Source: Patescibacteria group bacterium
GTDB taxonomy: Bacteria > Patescibacteriota > UBA1384 > UBA12157 > JAENIV01
Direction of reading: 5' to 3'
Assembly (NCBI GenBank): GCA_023485405.1
Contig: JAMCZU010000023.1
Location: 1-37,587 of the forward strand
DNA length: 37,587 nucleotides
Positions within the stretch are counted from its first letter, which is position 1, and each line of letters begins with the position of its first letter. Under the pieces are notes generated by a model. It worked only from the letters and a program-made list of their open reading frames with translations, was not told the origin of the DNA and searched no databases. The position numbers and the translations under genes were made by a program. Below are positions 31,104 to 37,587 of the stretch, piece by piece.

Positions 31104-31541
31104 ATGATTCAACAATTACATATTAGCAAATCAAAGAAAAAAAAGATAGTGATTAATTTATTTTTGTTAATAGTTTTTATAATCGCCACTACATTTATAT
31201 TGCCAAAAAATGTTCTAGCTAGCCCATATGGCACGTCCAATTATAACGCTGGACAATACGGACAACAAGGAACCACCGGCTCTTCTGTGGTTTCACAATC
31301 ATCAGTTAACAAAGTTCAAAAAGCTGTTAACGATATTAAATTAAAATTACAGAAGCTTAGACTAAAAAAATTAAAACCAAAATTAAAAGAAGTCACTCAA
31401 AAACAAATAACTAAAGTCAAAATAGCCAAAAAAAATCTCGAAATCAAACTTAAAAATCTTAAAAACAAATTGCTTCAACAAATTAAGAAAAAAACATCTG
31501 AAAATAAAATAATACTTCCTAGCTATTATATGCCTGCTTAA
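31104..31541 (+). CDS. Secreted very basic helical protein
   Basis: 145 aa. A signal sequence (KKKIVINLFLLIVFIIATTF) ends near NVLAS. A YG-rich stretch (SPYGTSNYNAGQYGQQG) follows, of a kind I associate with CPR surface proteins. Residues about 65-135 are a Lys/Leu-rich amphipathic helix (IKLKLQKLRLKKLKPKLKEV) and the end is SYYMPA. It could bind DNA, the anionic cell surface or membranes; unknown. Weak SD AGGAAAG. It is divergent from tatA with AT-rich overlapping promoters (TATAAT at about 31053 and 31074). Confidence 0.7.
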   Translation: MIQQLHISKSKKKKIVINLFLLIVFIIATTFILPKNVLASPYGTSNYNAGQYGQQGTTGSSVVSQSSVNKVQKAVNDIKLKLQKLRLKKLKPKLKEVTQKQITKVKIAKKNLEIKLKNLKNKLLQQIKKKTSENKIILPSYYMPA

Positions 31542-31688
31542 AAATATTTGGGTGTAAAATTAGGACCTAAAATTTTAAGCAGTTTTTTAGTATATTGAAT
31601 TAATTTCTAAATAAGAAAAATTTAAGTTTTTTTCAGCCATTTTTCAACTTAACTATTTATAATCAAATTAAGAAAGGAGGTGATTAAA

Positions 31689-31736
31689 ATGATGATGATG
31701 AAAATGATTAAAAAAATACCAGATTGCGGTTGCTAA
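31689..31736 (+). CDS. 15-residue micro-ORF with near-perfect SD
   Basis: AAAGGAGGTGATT (31673-31685) is an almost full complement of the 16S anti-SD, 3 nt before ATG. The frame reads MMMMKMIKKIPDCGC and stops at TAA. TATAAT at 31658-31663 could start a short transcript. Four consecutive ATG codons and a terminal Cys-Gly-Cys are unusual. It may be a real micropeptide or a translated leader. Confidence 0.45.
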   Translation: MMMMKMIKKIPDCGC

Positions 31737-31786
31737 AAACAAATAAATCCTCTGATAAAAACATGTATTAAAAAGCTATATGTTTA

Positions 31787-31817
31787 CCAAATGTCCACCT
31801 ACGAGGTGGACATTTGG
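31787..31817 (+). repeat. Perfect palindrome hairpin, copy 1
   Basis: CCAAATGTCCACCT-ACG-AGGTGGACATTTGG, a 14-bp perfect stem with a 3-nt loop. A 25-bp core recurs in reverse orientation at 36417-36441. It may end the micro-ORF transcript, though the T tract is poor. Confidence 0.85.
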
Positions 31818-31831
31818 GTTAAATTTAATTT

Positions 31832-31905
31832 TGGCTCCCGGGCTTGGATTCGAACCAAGGTTACGAGGACCAGAACCTCGCGTACTACCGCTATACGACC
31901 CGGGA
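31832..31905 (-). tRNA. tRNA-Gln (CTG)
   Basis: Acceptor TCCCGGG pairs with CCCGGGA, followed by G and encoded CCA. Anticodon loop TTCTGGT on stem CGAGG/CCTCG gives CTG. T-arm CTTGG-TTCGAAT-CCAAG and a D-arm TATAGCGGTAGTA are complete. 74 nt. Confidence 0.93.
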
Positions 31906-31942
31906 ATAATTCAATCCGCCAAAAGCGGATTTCGGTTTCACC

Positions 31943-32749
31943 TCAACTTTTCCGATACAATTTTAAATACAAATCAAATGGGACAGCAAAAAAGGCTTCC
32001 GCAAACCCAGAAATTTTATTGATTTCTGCCCGATATTGGTTGAGACCAAGAATGGCTTTATCATACCCACGCGTTTTAAGTTGCGATTCGTGCGCCAAAA
32101 TCGCTTCTTTTTTAGTTTTAATATAGAGCGTGATATCAACTAACCGATTGGCTAAAATCGGTGTCCAAATTTCATAAGCCCAAATCTGAATTTTAGAAAT
32201 TTCCGGATATTTTCGAGCGGCATTGATAAAAATTTCATTGACGACTCGGTGATCGCCGTGGTTATCTAAAAAAGAAGGCAAAAAGATTATATCAGGTTTA
32301 ACTTTCTCAATCAAGTCTTCTAAGGCCATGGTCGCGGCGGTTCCTGACGCTAACTTACCATCCGGATAACCCCAAAAAACCAATTCGTTAATACCTAAAA
32401 TAGCCGCTGCTTTTTCAGCTTCAGTCTTACGCAAAGCGATTAAATTTTCATCGCGGCGTGACGAAATACCTAATTCTTCCCCTTCACCACGACCTTCTTT
32501 TACTCCGCCCGAACCGTCACAAAAATAAGCTACCGTCACTTTTGTCCCATAAGTTGTCATTTTTTTAATTGTCCCACCTAAGCCAAAAGTATCATCGTCC
32601 GGGTGGGGCGAAAGAACTAAAGCATTTTTAAATTCTAACTTGGGCTGACTAATGTGGAGATCAAATTTAGTGGCCGCAAAAAAGCTCCCAAAACCTAAAG
32701 CCCTGCGGAGACTGACTAAACTAAGCCCGGTTTTGAGCAACCTTTTCAT
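31943..32749 (-). CDS. PIG-L/LmbE family N-acetylglucosaminyl deacetylase
   Basis: 268 aa from ATG 32749 (AGAAGGA 4 nt upstream; the ORF extends to a TTG at 32770). Zinc motif SPHPDDDTFGLGG (His, Asp) and the third ligand in DNHGDHR. LmbE/PIG-L proteins remove N-acetyl from GlcNAc-linked compounds. It overlaps the glycosyltransferase gene by 29 bp, suggesting joint work on a glycan or glycolipid. A hydrophobic N-terminus (LLKTGLSLVSLRRALGFGSF) could associate with the membrane. Confidence 0.9.
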   Translation of the reverse strand: MKRLLKTGLSLVSLRRALGFGSFFAATKFDLHISQPKLEFKNALVLSPHPDDDTFGLGGTIKKMTTYGTKVTVAYFCDGSGGVKEGRGEGEELGISSRRDENLIALRKTEAEKAAAILGINELVFWGYPDGKLASGTAATMALEDLIEKVKPDIIFLPSFLDNHGDHRVVNEIFINAARKYPEISKIQIWAYEIWTPILANRLVDITLYIKTKKEAILAHESQLKTRGYDKAILGLNQYRAEINKISGFAEAFFAVPFDLYLKLYRKS

Positions 32750-33824
32750 AAATTCCTTCTGTTTCTTCAATTAAATCTTTTAAATTAAATCTAATTTTTG
32801 CCTCTTCGGCCCCTAATTTGCCCATCTCTTTGGCTTTTTCTTGATCACGGAGCAAAGTTAAAATAGCGCTGGTTAAAGCCGAGGGACTCGCTGCCTCCAC
32901 CAAAAGACCAGTCTTACCAGTAGTGACTACTTCCGGAATACCACCCGTGTTTGTGGCCACCACCGGCAGACCTAAATCCATCGCCTGAACAATGGCTAAA
33001 CCAAAACTTTCTGAAATTGACGGTTGAACATAAATATCAAAATTAATCATTTCCTCTTCGATATCTTTGGCAAAACCAGTAAAAGTCACTGACCGACTAA
33101 GTTTCATTTTTCGAACCAGCTCTTTCAAATGATCTTTGTAAAATCCTTCTCCAACGATTACTAATTTTGTTTTTGGAAATTCTTTAATTATTTTTGGCAT
33201 AGCTGAAATTAAATGCTGAATTCCTTTTTGAAGATTTAAAGTACCAACAGTACCAAGCGTCACATCTTTGCCAGAAAAGATTTTGGCTTTCTTTTTAGAT
33301 GGCGAAATCGCATTATAAATTACTGTAATTTTTTCCGCGCGCGAAACCTGGCTTTCTACCATAAAATCTTTGACCGCTTGCGAGACAGCAATATTTTGAT
33401 CGGTAAACATATCCAAAAACCACAAGCCAGTAATTTGTAAAATATTTTCTAAATGCGAGGATAAATGATAATCCCTGGTCCAAAGATGCTCAGTATAAAT
33501 TAAAGGAAATTTTAAACCAATGGCCGCTAGTCTTCCGAGCAACCCAGCGCGAGTGCCATGAACATGAATTAAATTTGGTTTAATATGTTTGATATTTAAT
33601 CTTATTTCCTTAATTGCCTTTAGATCAAACCTTGAGTGCATCGGCACAATATATAAATTGACTGATTCTTTCAGTGTTTTAATTTCTCCTGCTAATGGCC
33701 CTGGCGGACAAATCACAAAAATTTCAAATTTTTTATAATCAAAATTTTCCAAGAGCGTCAATAAGTGCCGCGGCGCCCCTGCCAAAGTCGCATCGCCAAT
33801 TATCTCTAAGACCTTTAACTTCAT
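32721..33824 (-). CDS. GT4-family glycosyltransferase
   Basis: 367 aa, GT-B fold. N-terminal acceptor domain with GAPRHLLTLL and HVHGTRAGLLGRLAA; C-terminal donor domain with LGTVGTLNLQKGIQHLI, VGEGFYKDHL and the EX7E motif ESFGLAIVQAMDLGLPVVAT. It transfers a nucleotide sugar to an unknown acceptor. Paired with the PIG-L deacetylase downstream, as in GlcNAc transfer followed by deacetylation; inference. It follows gltX by 4 bp. Confidence 0.93.
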   Translation of the reverse strand: MKLKVLEIIGDATLAGAPRHLLTLLENFDYKKFEIFVICPPGPLAGEIKTLKESVNLYIVPMHSRFDLKAIKEIRLNIKHIKPNLIHVHGTRAGLLGRLAAIGLKFPLIYTEHLWTRDYHLSSHLENILQITGLWFLDMFTDQNIAVSQAVKDFMVESQVSRAEKITVIYNAISPSKKKAKIFSGKDVTLGTVGTLNLQKGIQHLISAMPKIIKEFPKTKLVIVGEGFYKDHLKELVRKMKLSRSVTFTGFAKDIEEEMINFDIYVQPSISESFGLAIVQAMDLGLPVVATNTGGIPEVVTTGKTGLLVEAASPSALTSAILTLLRDQEKAKEMGKLGAEEAKIRFNLKDLIEETEGIYEKVAQNRA

Positions 33825-33828
33825 ACTT

Positions 33829-35274
33829 TTATTTTATCACTTCGATCGCTTTTTTAATACGCTTTAAACTTTCTTCTTTCCCTAAAGCTTCCAAAACTTC
33901 AAAAGTACCAGGCGAAGCTATTTTGCCAGTTAGTGCCACTCGAATTGGCCACAAAACAACACCCGCTGAAAAACCATTTTTAGTCGCCACCGCTCGAAGC
34001 AACTGCTCTAAAGAATCACGGCCGAAATCGTTTTCTTCTTCCAGATATTTTAGAGATTCTACTAAAGCTTTTTTAGTTTTTTCCAAAGTGCCATTTTTAG
34101 GCACGATTATATCTTTGTAAGACGAGGGTTCTTTAAAAAAGAATTCAATTTGTTCGGGTATTTCGGAAAGATTTTTTAGTCTTTCCTGAACTAATGAAAG
34201 TGCCACCATAAATTTATTACCATCTTTAACCATTTCATTTTTACCTAAAAAGTCAGCCGCAATTTTGGCTAAATCACCAATTGACATCTTACGAATATAG
34301 TAACCATTCAAAAAATCTAATTTTTTTTGATCAAAAACCGATGGACTTTTGCCAACATTATCAAAACTAAACTCATTAATTAAATCTTTAAGGGTCCAAA
34401 ATTCTTGGCCACTTTCTGCTGACCAACCCATTAGAACTAGGAAATTAATCATTGCTTCGGGTAGATAACCTTTTTTTATAAAATCCTCCGAAAGCGACGT
34501 CGGATTTTTGCGTTTTGAAAGTTTCGTTCGATCGGGATTCAAAATTAAGGGTAAATGACCATATTCGGGAATAGCAAAATTAAGCGCTTCGTCTAACAAA
34601 ATTTGACGAGGAGTATTAGAAAGATGATCCTCACCTCGAATAACATGAGAGATTTTCATCAAGAAATCATCAATCGCGCCGGCGAACATAAAAGTTGGTG
34701 TACCGTCTGATTTCATAATGACAAAATCGCCAAATAAACCAGTATCAAACTCTACTATTCCTTTAATTAAATCTTTAAATTTAATTTGTTTGGATTCAAC
34801 TTTAAACCTAACTGAAGGTTTGCGACCTTCAGCTTTAAATTTAGCAATCTGTGATTCGGTTAAATTACAACAACGACCGCTATATTTAGGCGCTTGTTTA
34901 TTTTTTGATTGTTCCTTTCGCTCTTTTTCTAATTCTTCAGGGGTACAATAACAATAATAAGCTTTTTTATTGTCCAAAAGTTCTTGAGCATATTTTTTGT
35001 AAATCTCGAAGCGCTTGCTTTGCAAGTATGGACCATAACCGTCACCACGTTCCGGTCCTTCATCCCAATCAAGCCCGAGCCAAATCAGACCATCGGTGAT
35101 ATCGTCAATAAACTCATCACGAGAACGTTCTTTATCCGTATCTTCAATCCTCATAATAAACTTACCCTGCTTTGAGCGAGCAAAAAGCCAGTTAAATAAA
35201 GCGGTGTGTGCCGTACCTACATGCAACAGTCCAGTTGGACTGGGTGCTATTCTTGTTCTAATTTCTTCATTCAT
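33829..35274 (-). CDS. gltX: Glutamyl-tRNA synthetase
   Basis: 481 aa class I synthetase. APSPTGLLHVGTAHTALFNW contains the HIGH-type signature HVGT; LSKRKNPTS is the KMSKS-type loop. A helical anticodon-binding C-domain ends near VALTGKIASPGTFEVLEALG. In CPR it may charge both Glu and Gln tRNAs, the latter corrected by GatCAB; no GlnRS is seen here. Cys residues in YYCYCTPEELE suit a zinc site. The 35275-35489 gap upstream holds AT-rich sequence and a structured GC-rich element. Confidence 0.96.
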   Translation of the reverse strand: MNEEIRTRIAPSPTGLLHVGTAHTALFNWLFARSKQGKFIMRIEDTDKERSRDEFIDDITDGLIWLGLDWDEGPERGDGYGPYLQSKRFEIYKKYAQELLDNKKAYYCYCTPEELEKERKEQSKNKQAPKYSGRCCNLTESQIAKFKAEGRKPSVRFKVESKQIKFKDLIKGIVEFDTGLFGDFVIMKSDGTPTFMFAGAIDDFLMKISHVIRGEDHLSNTPRQILLDEALNFAIPEYGHLPLILNPDRTKLSKRKNPTSLSEDFIKKGYLPEAMINFLVLMGWSAESGQEFWTLKDLINEFSFDNVGKSPSVFDQKKLDFLNGYYIRKMSIGDLAKIAADFLGKNEMVKDGNKFMVALSLVQERLKNLSEIPEQIEFFFKEPSSYKDIIVPKNGTLEKTKKALVESLKYLEEENDFGRDSLEQLLRAVATKNGFSAGVVLWPIRVALTGKIASPGTFEVLEALGKEESLKRIKKAIEVIK

Positions 35275-35358
35275 AATTTAAAAAATTCCAATTTTTAATT
35301 TTAAATTTTCATTGAATTTTCAATGATATAATTTTCAAACTTTTCTTAAGCGAGCCAT

Positions 35359-35479
35359 ATATTTATCAAAGTAAATCGCGGAGCCGAGCGGGCAGGTGTG
35401 AACGCAGTGAACGAGCGAGGCGAGCGCTTAGGACCGATTTTCACGCTGGGAAAATCGAGTCCGGTACTTTGATGAATAT
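35359..35479 (-). other. GC-rich structured intergenic element
   Basis: Outer arms ATATTTATCAAAGTA (35359-35373) and TACTTTGATGAATAT (35465-35479) pair over 15 positions with one G-U. Inside are GATTTTC-ACGCTGG-GAAAATC and repeated GAGCGAG/GCGAGCG words. The element is far GC-richer than its flanks. No ORF or known RNA family recognised. It lies between yraN and gltX and would be a 5' leader structure or a small mobile repeat. Confidence 0.6.
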
Positions 35480-35489
35480 TGGCGAACAA

Positions 35490-35840
35490 TCATTCTTCAA
35501 CAGCATTAACTATATGTTCTATTTTTTTATTTCTATCGTCAACGGCAATTACGTCAATTCTGATTGTTTTATTAGGATATTTTTGCCATAAAGCCTTTGC
35601 CAGCTGCAATAATTTCTTTTTCTTTTTATAGTTTACCATTTCTTGAGGTAAACCAAAACTTTCATCCGATTTAGTCTTTACTTCTACGATTACCAAAGTA
35701 TCTTGGTCACAAAATAAGAGATCAATTTCACCACAAAAAAGCCTTAAGTTTCTAGCTAATAGTTTATAGCCCTTCTGCTCAAGATATTTTAAAGCGAGAT
35801 CTTCCCCGTGTTTCCCCAACCTTTTGCGACTAAAAGTCAT
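35490..35840 (-). CDS. YraN family (UPF0102) nuclease-fold protein
   Basis: 116 aa. The restriction-endonuclease-like core has GKHGEDLALKYLEQKGY, CGEIDLLFCDQD and VIVEVKTK (the GEID...EVK active-site pattern). The cellular role is not settled; it is often linked to DNA processing. It lies 2 bp downstream of rplS, a common order in bacteria. Confidence 0.9.
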   Translation of the reverse strand: MTFSRKRLGKHGEDLALKYLEQKGYKLLARNLRLFCGEIDLLFCDQDTLVIVEVKTKSDESFGLPQEMVNYKKKKKLLQLAKALWQKYPNKTIRIDVIAVDDRNKKIEHIVNAVEE

Positions 35841-35842
35841 TT

Positions 35843-36361
35843 TTATTTAGACGTTTTTTCTTCTTGAGTGTGCTGTGAAACTGCTTGTTCAAACTGCTTT
35901 TCGAGTTGCTCTTTTTCTTTGGCTTTCTCTTCTGCTTTCTTTTCCGCTTCTATTTTCTTTTCTTCTTCAATCTTTTCTATTTCTTCTTCTGCGACTGCTT
36001 CTTCCCACATTTTGTAGTCTTTTTCTTCACGGGCTTTTTTAGCTTTTTTACCAACTAATCCACGAACAAAGTAGAGTTTAGACTGTCTGACCTGACGAGA
36101 TTTTATCTTTTCAATTTTGGTCACGAGTGGTGAATGTAAAGGAAAAACTCTTTCCACTCCAATACCCGAAGAAATTTTTCTGACCGTAAAACTGCCATTG
36201 AGGCTTTGGCCATTTTTAAGAGCAATGCAAATTCCCTCAAAAGCTTGAATGCGAGTTTTTTTACCTTCAGTAATTTTAAAAGAAACCCGAATCGTATCAC
36301 CCGGATGAATTTGAGGAATATTTTTTTTGCCAAATTGTTTGGTTAATTCTTGTAATTTCAT
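35843..36361 (-). CDS. rplS: Ribosomal protein L19 with long charged C-terminal tail
   Basis: 172 aa; the L19 domain fills about 1-112 (IHPGDTIRVSFKITEGKKTR, IQAFEGICIALK, SGIGVERVFPLHSP, GKKAKKAREEK). The remaining 60 residues are a Glu/Lys-rich helix (EEEIEKIEEEKKIEAEKKAE), not part of usual L19 (about 115 aa). L19 sits at the 30S-50S interface, so the tail could reach outside the ribosome. Promoter TAGACA-N17-TAAAAT lies just upstream; the leader is about 5 nt. Confidence 0.94.
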   Translation of the reverse strand: MKLQELTKQFGKKNIPQIHPGDTIRVSFKITEGKKTRIQAFEGICIALKNGQSLNGSFTVRKISSGIGVERVFPLHSPLVTKIEKIKSRQVRQSKLYFVRGLVGKKAKKAREEKDYKMWEEAVAEEEIEKIEEEKKIEAEKKAEEKAKEKEQLEKQFEQAVSQHTQEEKTSK

Positions 36362-36372
36362 TTTCTTTTTTC

Positions 36373-36401
36373 ATTTTAGCATAAGGATTTAAATTTGTCT
36401 A
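36373..36401 (-). promoter_or_regulatory. Promoter of rplS-yraN
   Basis: TAGACA (36401-36396), 17 bp, TAAAAT (36378-36373); the ATG follows after 11 nt. Confidence 0.6.
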
Positions 36402-36416
36402 TCCTTTTCCACCGTT

Positions 36417-36441
36417 AATGTCCACCTCGTAGGTGGACATT
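36417..36441 (-). repeat. Perfect palindrome hairpin, copy 2
   Basis: AATGTCCACCT-CGT-AGGTGGACATT is the exact reverse complement of 31790-31814. It lies between the terminator at 36454 and the rplS promoter. Confidence 0.85.
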
Positions 36442-36449
36442 GGTTTAAA

Positions 36450-36476
36450 GAAAAGCCCCAGCAAAATGCCGGGGCT
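36450..36476 (-). terminator. Terminator of the right-end operon
   Basis: AGCCCC and GGGGCT with inner GC pairs form the stem (36454-36476), followed on the minus strand by TTTTCTTT. It overlaps the stop codon of the upstream gene. Confidence 0.85.
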
Positions 36477-37041
36477 AAGTATCGGTTCGATGCGCAACAA
36501 AATCTTTGATGCGCTTGATAATAGGGAAATCTCTTCCTTCGAATAAAGCGTTAAGGTATCCAGTAGTCAATCTTTCCAGATCGTTAAACTCTGGTGGTGG
36601 TTCTACTTCGTGGAAGCAGAGAATACTATAGATCGTCTTATGCCATCTGCTTCTTTTGTTCCGACAAGTGTACCAGACAAATTCATGGTCACCATAACCA
36701 AGTTGACTGGAAACATCATCAAAGGCTTGCGCGGCAATATGTTCCCAAAGATGTCCAAGCGATCCCGCTGTTCCTTCTTCAAGTTCACGGATAAAATCCA
36801 TATCTCGGCCGCAAGTAATCCCACCATGTAAAGCTGAAAGTTGCGGAAATTCTGCCACTACACTTTCTATCAAATTAGGATGGCTAGAGCAAAGTTGCTG
36901 CTCTGAAGGCAGATTAATCTCTATCTTGATCGAGCGATACCACCGAAATTTCTCCCCCACAATTTTGAGTAAAGAGGGAGGAGTCGGTCGGTATTCGCTT
37001 GCCGCGAGAAGGTTGAAGACAAATCTTCGTAGTTCCGCCAT
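36475..37041 (-). CDS. Stand-alone homologue of the cyanophycin synthetase N-domain
   Basis: 188 aa. FPQLSALHGG... followed by FIRELEEGTAGSLGHLWEHIA (His97, Glu100, His101) and FVWYTCRNKRS resembles the N-terminal domain of CphA: its LEEGTYLGHVxEHVALELQ segment is followed by a tyrosine-rich strand. The ATP-grasp and Mur-ligase parts of CphA are absent, so it cannot make cyanophycin alone; it might bind a polymer or substrate. GGGAGG lies 7 nt before the ATG. It follows a 78-aa gene from a promoter at the right IS end. Higher GC than the rplS region. Confidence 0.55.
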   Translation of the reverse strand: MAELRRFVFNLLAASEYRPTPPSLLKIVGEKFRWYRSIKIEINLPSEQQLCSSHPNLIESVVAEFPQLSALHGGITCGRDMDFIRELEEGTAGSLGHLWEHIAAQAFDDVSSQLGYGDHEFVWYTCRNKRSRWHKTIYSILCFHEVEPPPEFNDLERLTTGYLNALFEGRDFPIIKRIKDFVAHRTDT

Positions 37042-37091
37042 AACTTACCTCCCTCTTGGTTTTGCTTCTTTTTCCCTTTCAGCGTCAGCAG

Positions 37092-37325
37092 CTATCTTTG
37101 CATTTCGGCCGTGAAAACCTCATGGAACAGACGTGCTTGCTTTCTGCTTCGATTAATGATCGAAGCAGCCTCTTCAGCCGTTTCTGCTCCAATAGCTTGT
37201 CTAGCCGCAATTGTTGCTGCCGTCCGTCTTGCTTCCTGCCGTTCTCCTGGCTTTGGTCCAACAGACTGTTTGAATAGTCCGTGACCCGTACAAGATGAGC
37301 GAGGAAACTCATCGTATTTCGCCAT
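37092..37325 (-). CDS. Small basic/helical protein, unknown
   Basis: 77 aa. The N-terminal half (YDEFPRSSCTGHGLFKQS) is followed by a helix rich in Ala, Arg and Glu (RQEARRTAATIAARQAIGAE). No family recognised. ATG 37325 has GGGAGGG 8 nt upstream. The same DNA also has an overlapping frame, but only this one has a proper ribosome site. It lies 50 bp before the CphA-N-like gene and is probably co-transcribed with it. Confidence 0.6.
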   Translation of the reverse strand: MAKYDEFPRSSCTGHGLFKQSVGPKPGERQEARRTAATIAARQAIGAETAEEAASIINRSRKQARLFHEVFTAEMQR

Positions 37326-37340
37326 TTCCAAACCCTCCCT

Positions 37341-37382
37341 TCATTTGGCGAAATTGATGGAGAAACACGAATTACTTGCCAT
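37341..37382 (-). CDS. Possible 13-residue upstream ORF
   Basis: AAGGAGGTGG lies 4 nt before ATG 37382; the frame reads MASNSCFSINFAK and ends TGA at 37341, just before the SD of the 77-aa gene. It may be a leader peptide that couples translation. Confidence 0.35.
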   Translation of the reverse strand: MASNSCFSINFAK

Positions 37383-37425
37383 CCTACCACCTCCTTGTGT
37401 TGCAAGGTACGATTAAATTGCGCCA

Positions 37426-37456
37426 TTAGTATAACACGAACCCTTTGAAAAGTCAA
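37426..37456 (-). promoter_or_regulatory. Sigma-70 promoter next to the right IS end
   Basis: On the minus strand TTGACT begins about 4 bp inside the IS end and is followed by 17 bp and TATACT. Same spacing and same distance from the IS as at the left end (132-160). Confidence 0.75.
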
Positions 37457-37587
37457 AAAATGTACAGTATCATAGTTCTTTTGACATTGATATTCTGTCT
37501 GTTATCGTTAATATATTTTCTAAGTTGCATATAAGGGATGCGACCATCCATGCCTAAGCCAAAGTGTGGTCGGTGATAATTATAGAA
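37453..37587 (-). pseudogene. Transposase C-terminus (DDE integrase type), cut by the contig end
   Basis: Reading from base 37587 inward, the same protein end as at 1-135 (YNYHRPHFGLG...), with the last residue before the stop changed by the flanking DNA. The identical DNA part is 128 bp. Confidence 0.7.
37461..37587 (-). mobile_element. 3' end of an IS481-like insertion sequence (right contig end)
   Basis: Inverted copy of bases 1-127, with terminus TGTACAGTATCATAG at 37461. The transposase 3' end points into the window, as at the left. Confidence 0.75.

Noticed and set aside
31671-31686. Minus strand reads AATCACCTCCTTT, like the 3' end of 16S rRNA
   Set aside because: No further rRNA sequence is present; it is simply a very strong Shine-Dalgarno site read on the other strand.
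31780-32126. Two plus-strand frames across tRNA-Gln
   Set aside because: They run through the palindrome and the tRNA and the antisense of the PIG-L gene, with no ribosome site.
37085-37456. Long overlapping minus-strand frame (123 codons) across the right-end promoter
   Set aside because: Its first ATG codons lie in the promoter, before the transcription start, and no SD precedes its later ATGs; the frame at 37325 has a proper SD.

Overview
The window looks like a contig from a Candidate Phyla Radiation (Patescibacteria) bacterium using the standard code (TAA, TAG and TGA all serve as stops). The reasons are: AT-rich core genes; a threonyl-tRNA synthetase without a TGS domain; pyruvoyl arginine decarboxylase; a PaaX/Cas2-like protein; small secreted proteins with YG-rich segments; a minimal TatA/TatC pair; and several genes that appear leaderless. 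I cannot name the phylum within CPR. Both ends carry the same 128 bp in inverted orientation. This is the 3' end of an IS481-like transposase gene, so the contig is bounded by two copies of one insertion sequence.

Layout. 1-3670: IS end, a strong promoter, an archaeal-type ThrRS without editing domain, then the resident ThrRS behind a T-box-like leader. 3945-6690: pyruvoyl arginine decarboxylase and, between direct repeats, a three-gene cassette (orotate-PRTase-like, HAD phosphatase, isochorismatase-like hydrolase). 6890-8042: TM2-like membrane protein and a PaaX-like protein. 8049-13406: small unknown proteins, duplicated coiled-coil modules, membrane and secreted proteins that share a TTGATT/TAGAAT promoter type, plus 3-methyladenine glycosylase and a secreted PHP hydrolase. 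13432-17168: histidine kinase and response regulator facing a redox cluster (thioredoxin reductase, ferredoxin, CcdA-like). 17311-21954: two secreted proteins of higher GC. 22186-25800: membrane protein, tRNA-Glu, PfpI-like protein, membrane-anchored HExxH protease, and a cobalamin-riboswitch-controlled pair (DUF4430 protein plus DUF6580 membrane protein). 25889-31018: one minus-strand run tatA-tatC-[small Tat-signal protein + NodB-like deacetylase] x2. 31104-31905: a basic secreted protein, a 15-codon ORF, tRNA-Gln. 31943-36401: PIG-L deacetylase, glycosyltransferase, GluRS, YraN and ribosomal protein L19. 36475-37460: a cyanophycin-synthetase-N-domain-like protein and a small protein behind a promoter that abuts the right IS end.

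The most striking unit is the Tat operon. A 63-residue protein carrying only a twin-arginine signal and anchor overlaps by ATGA with a deacetylase that has a phage-tail-fibre-like N-terminus and no signal of its own. The arrangement occurs twice, and the small gene lies in a 273-bp duplication with one mismatch. This suggests a split Tat substrate, exported either by partnering or by a frameshift fusion. Two composition classes are visible: AT-rich core genes, and higher-GC genes with strong Shine-Dalgarno sites (left ThrRS, the PRTase cassette, the PHP protein, the large secreted proteins and the right-end genes). The second class probably arrived by transfer.
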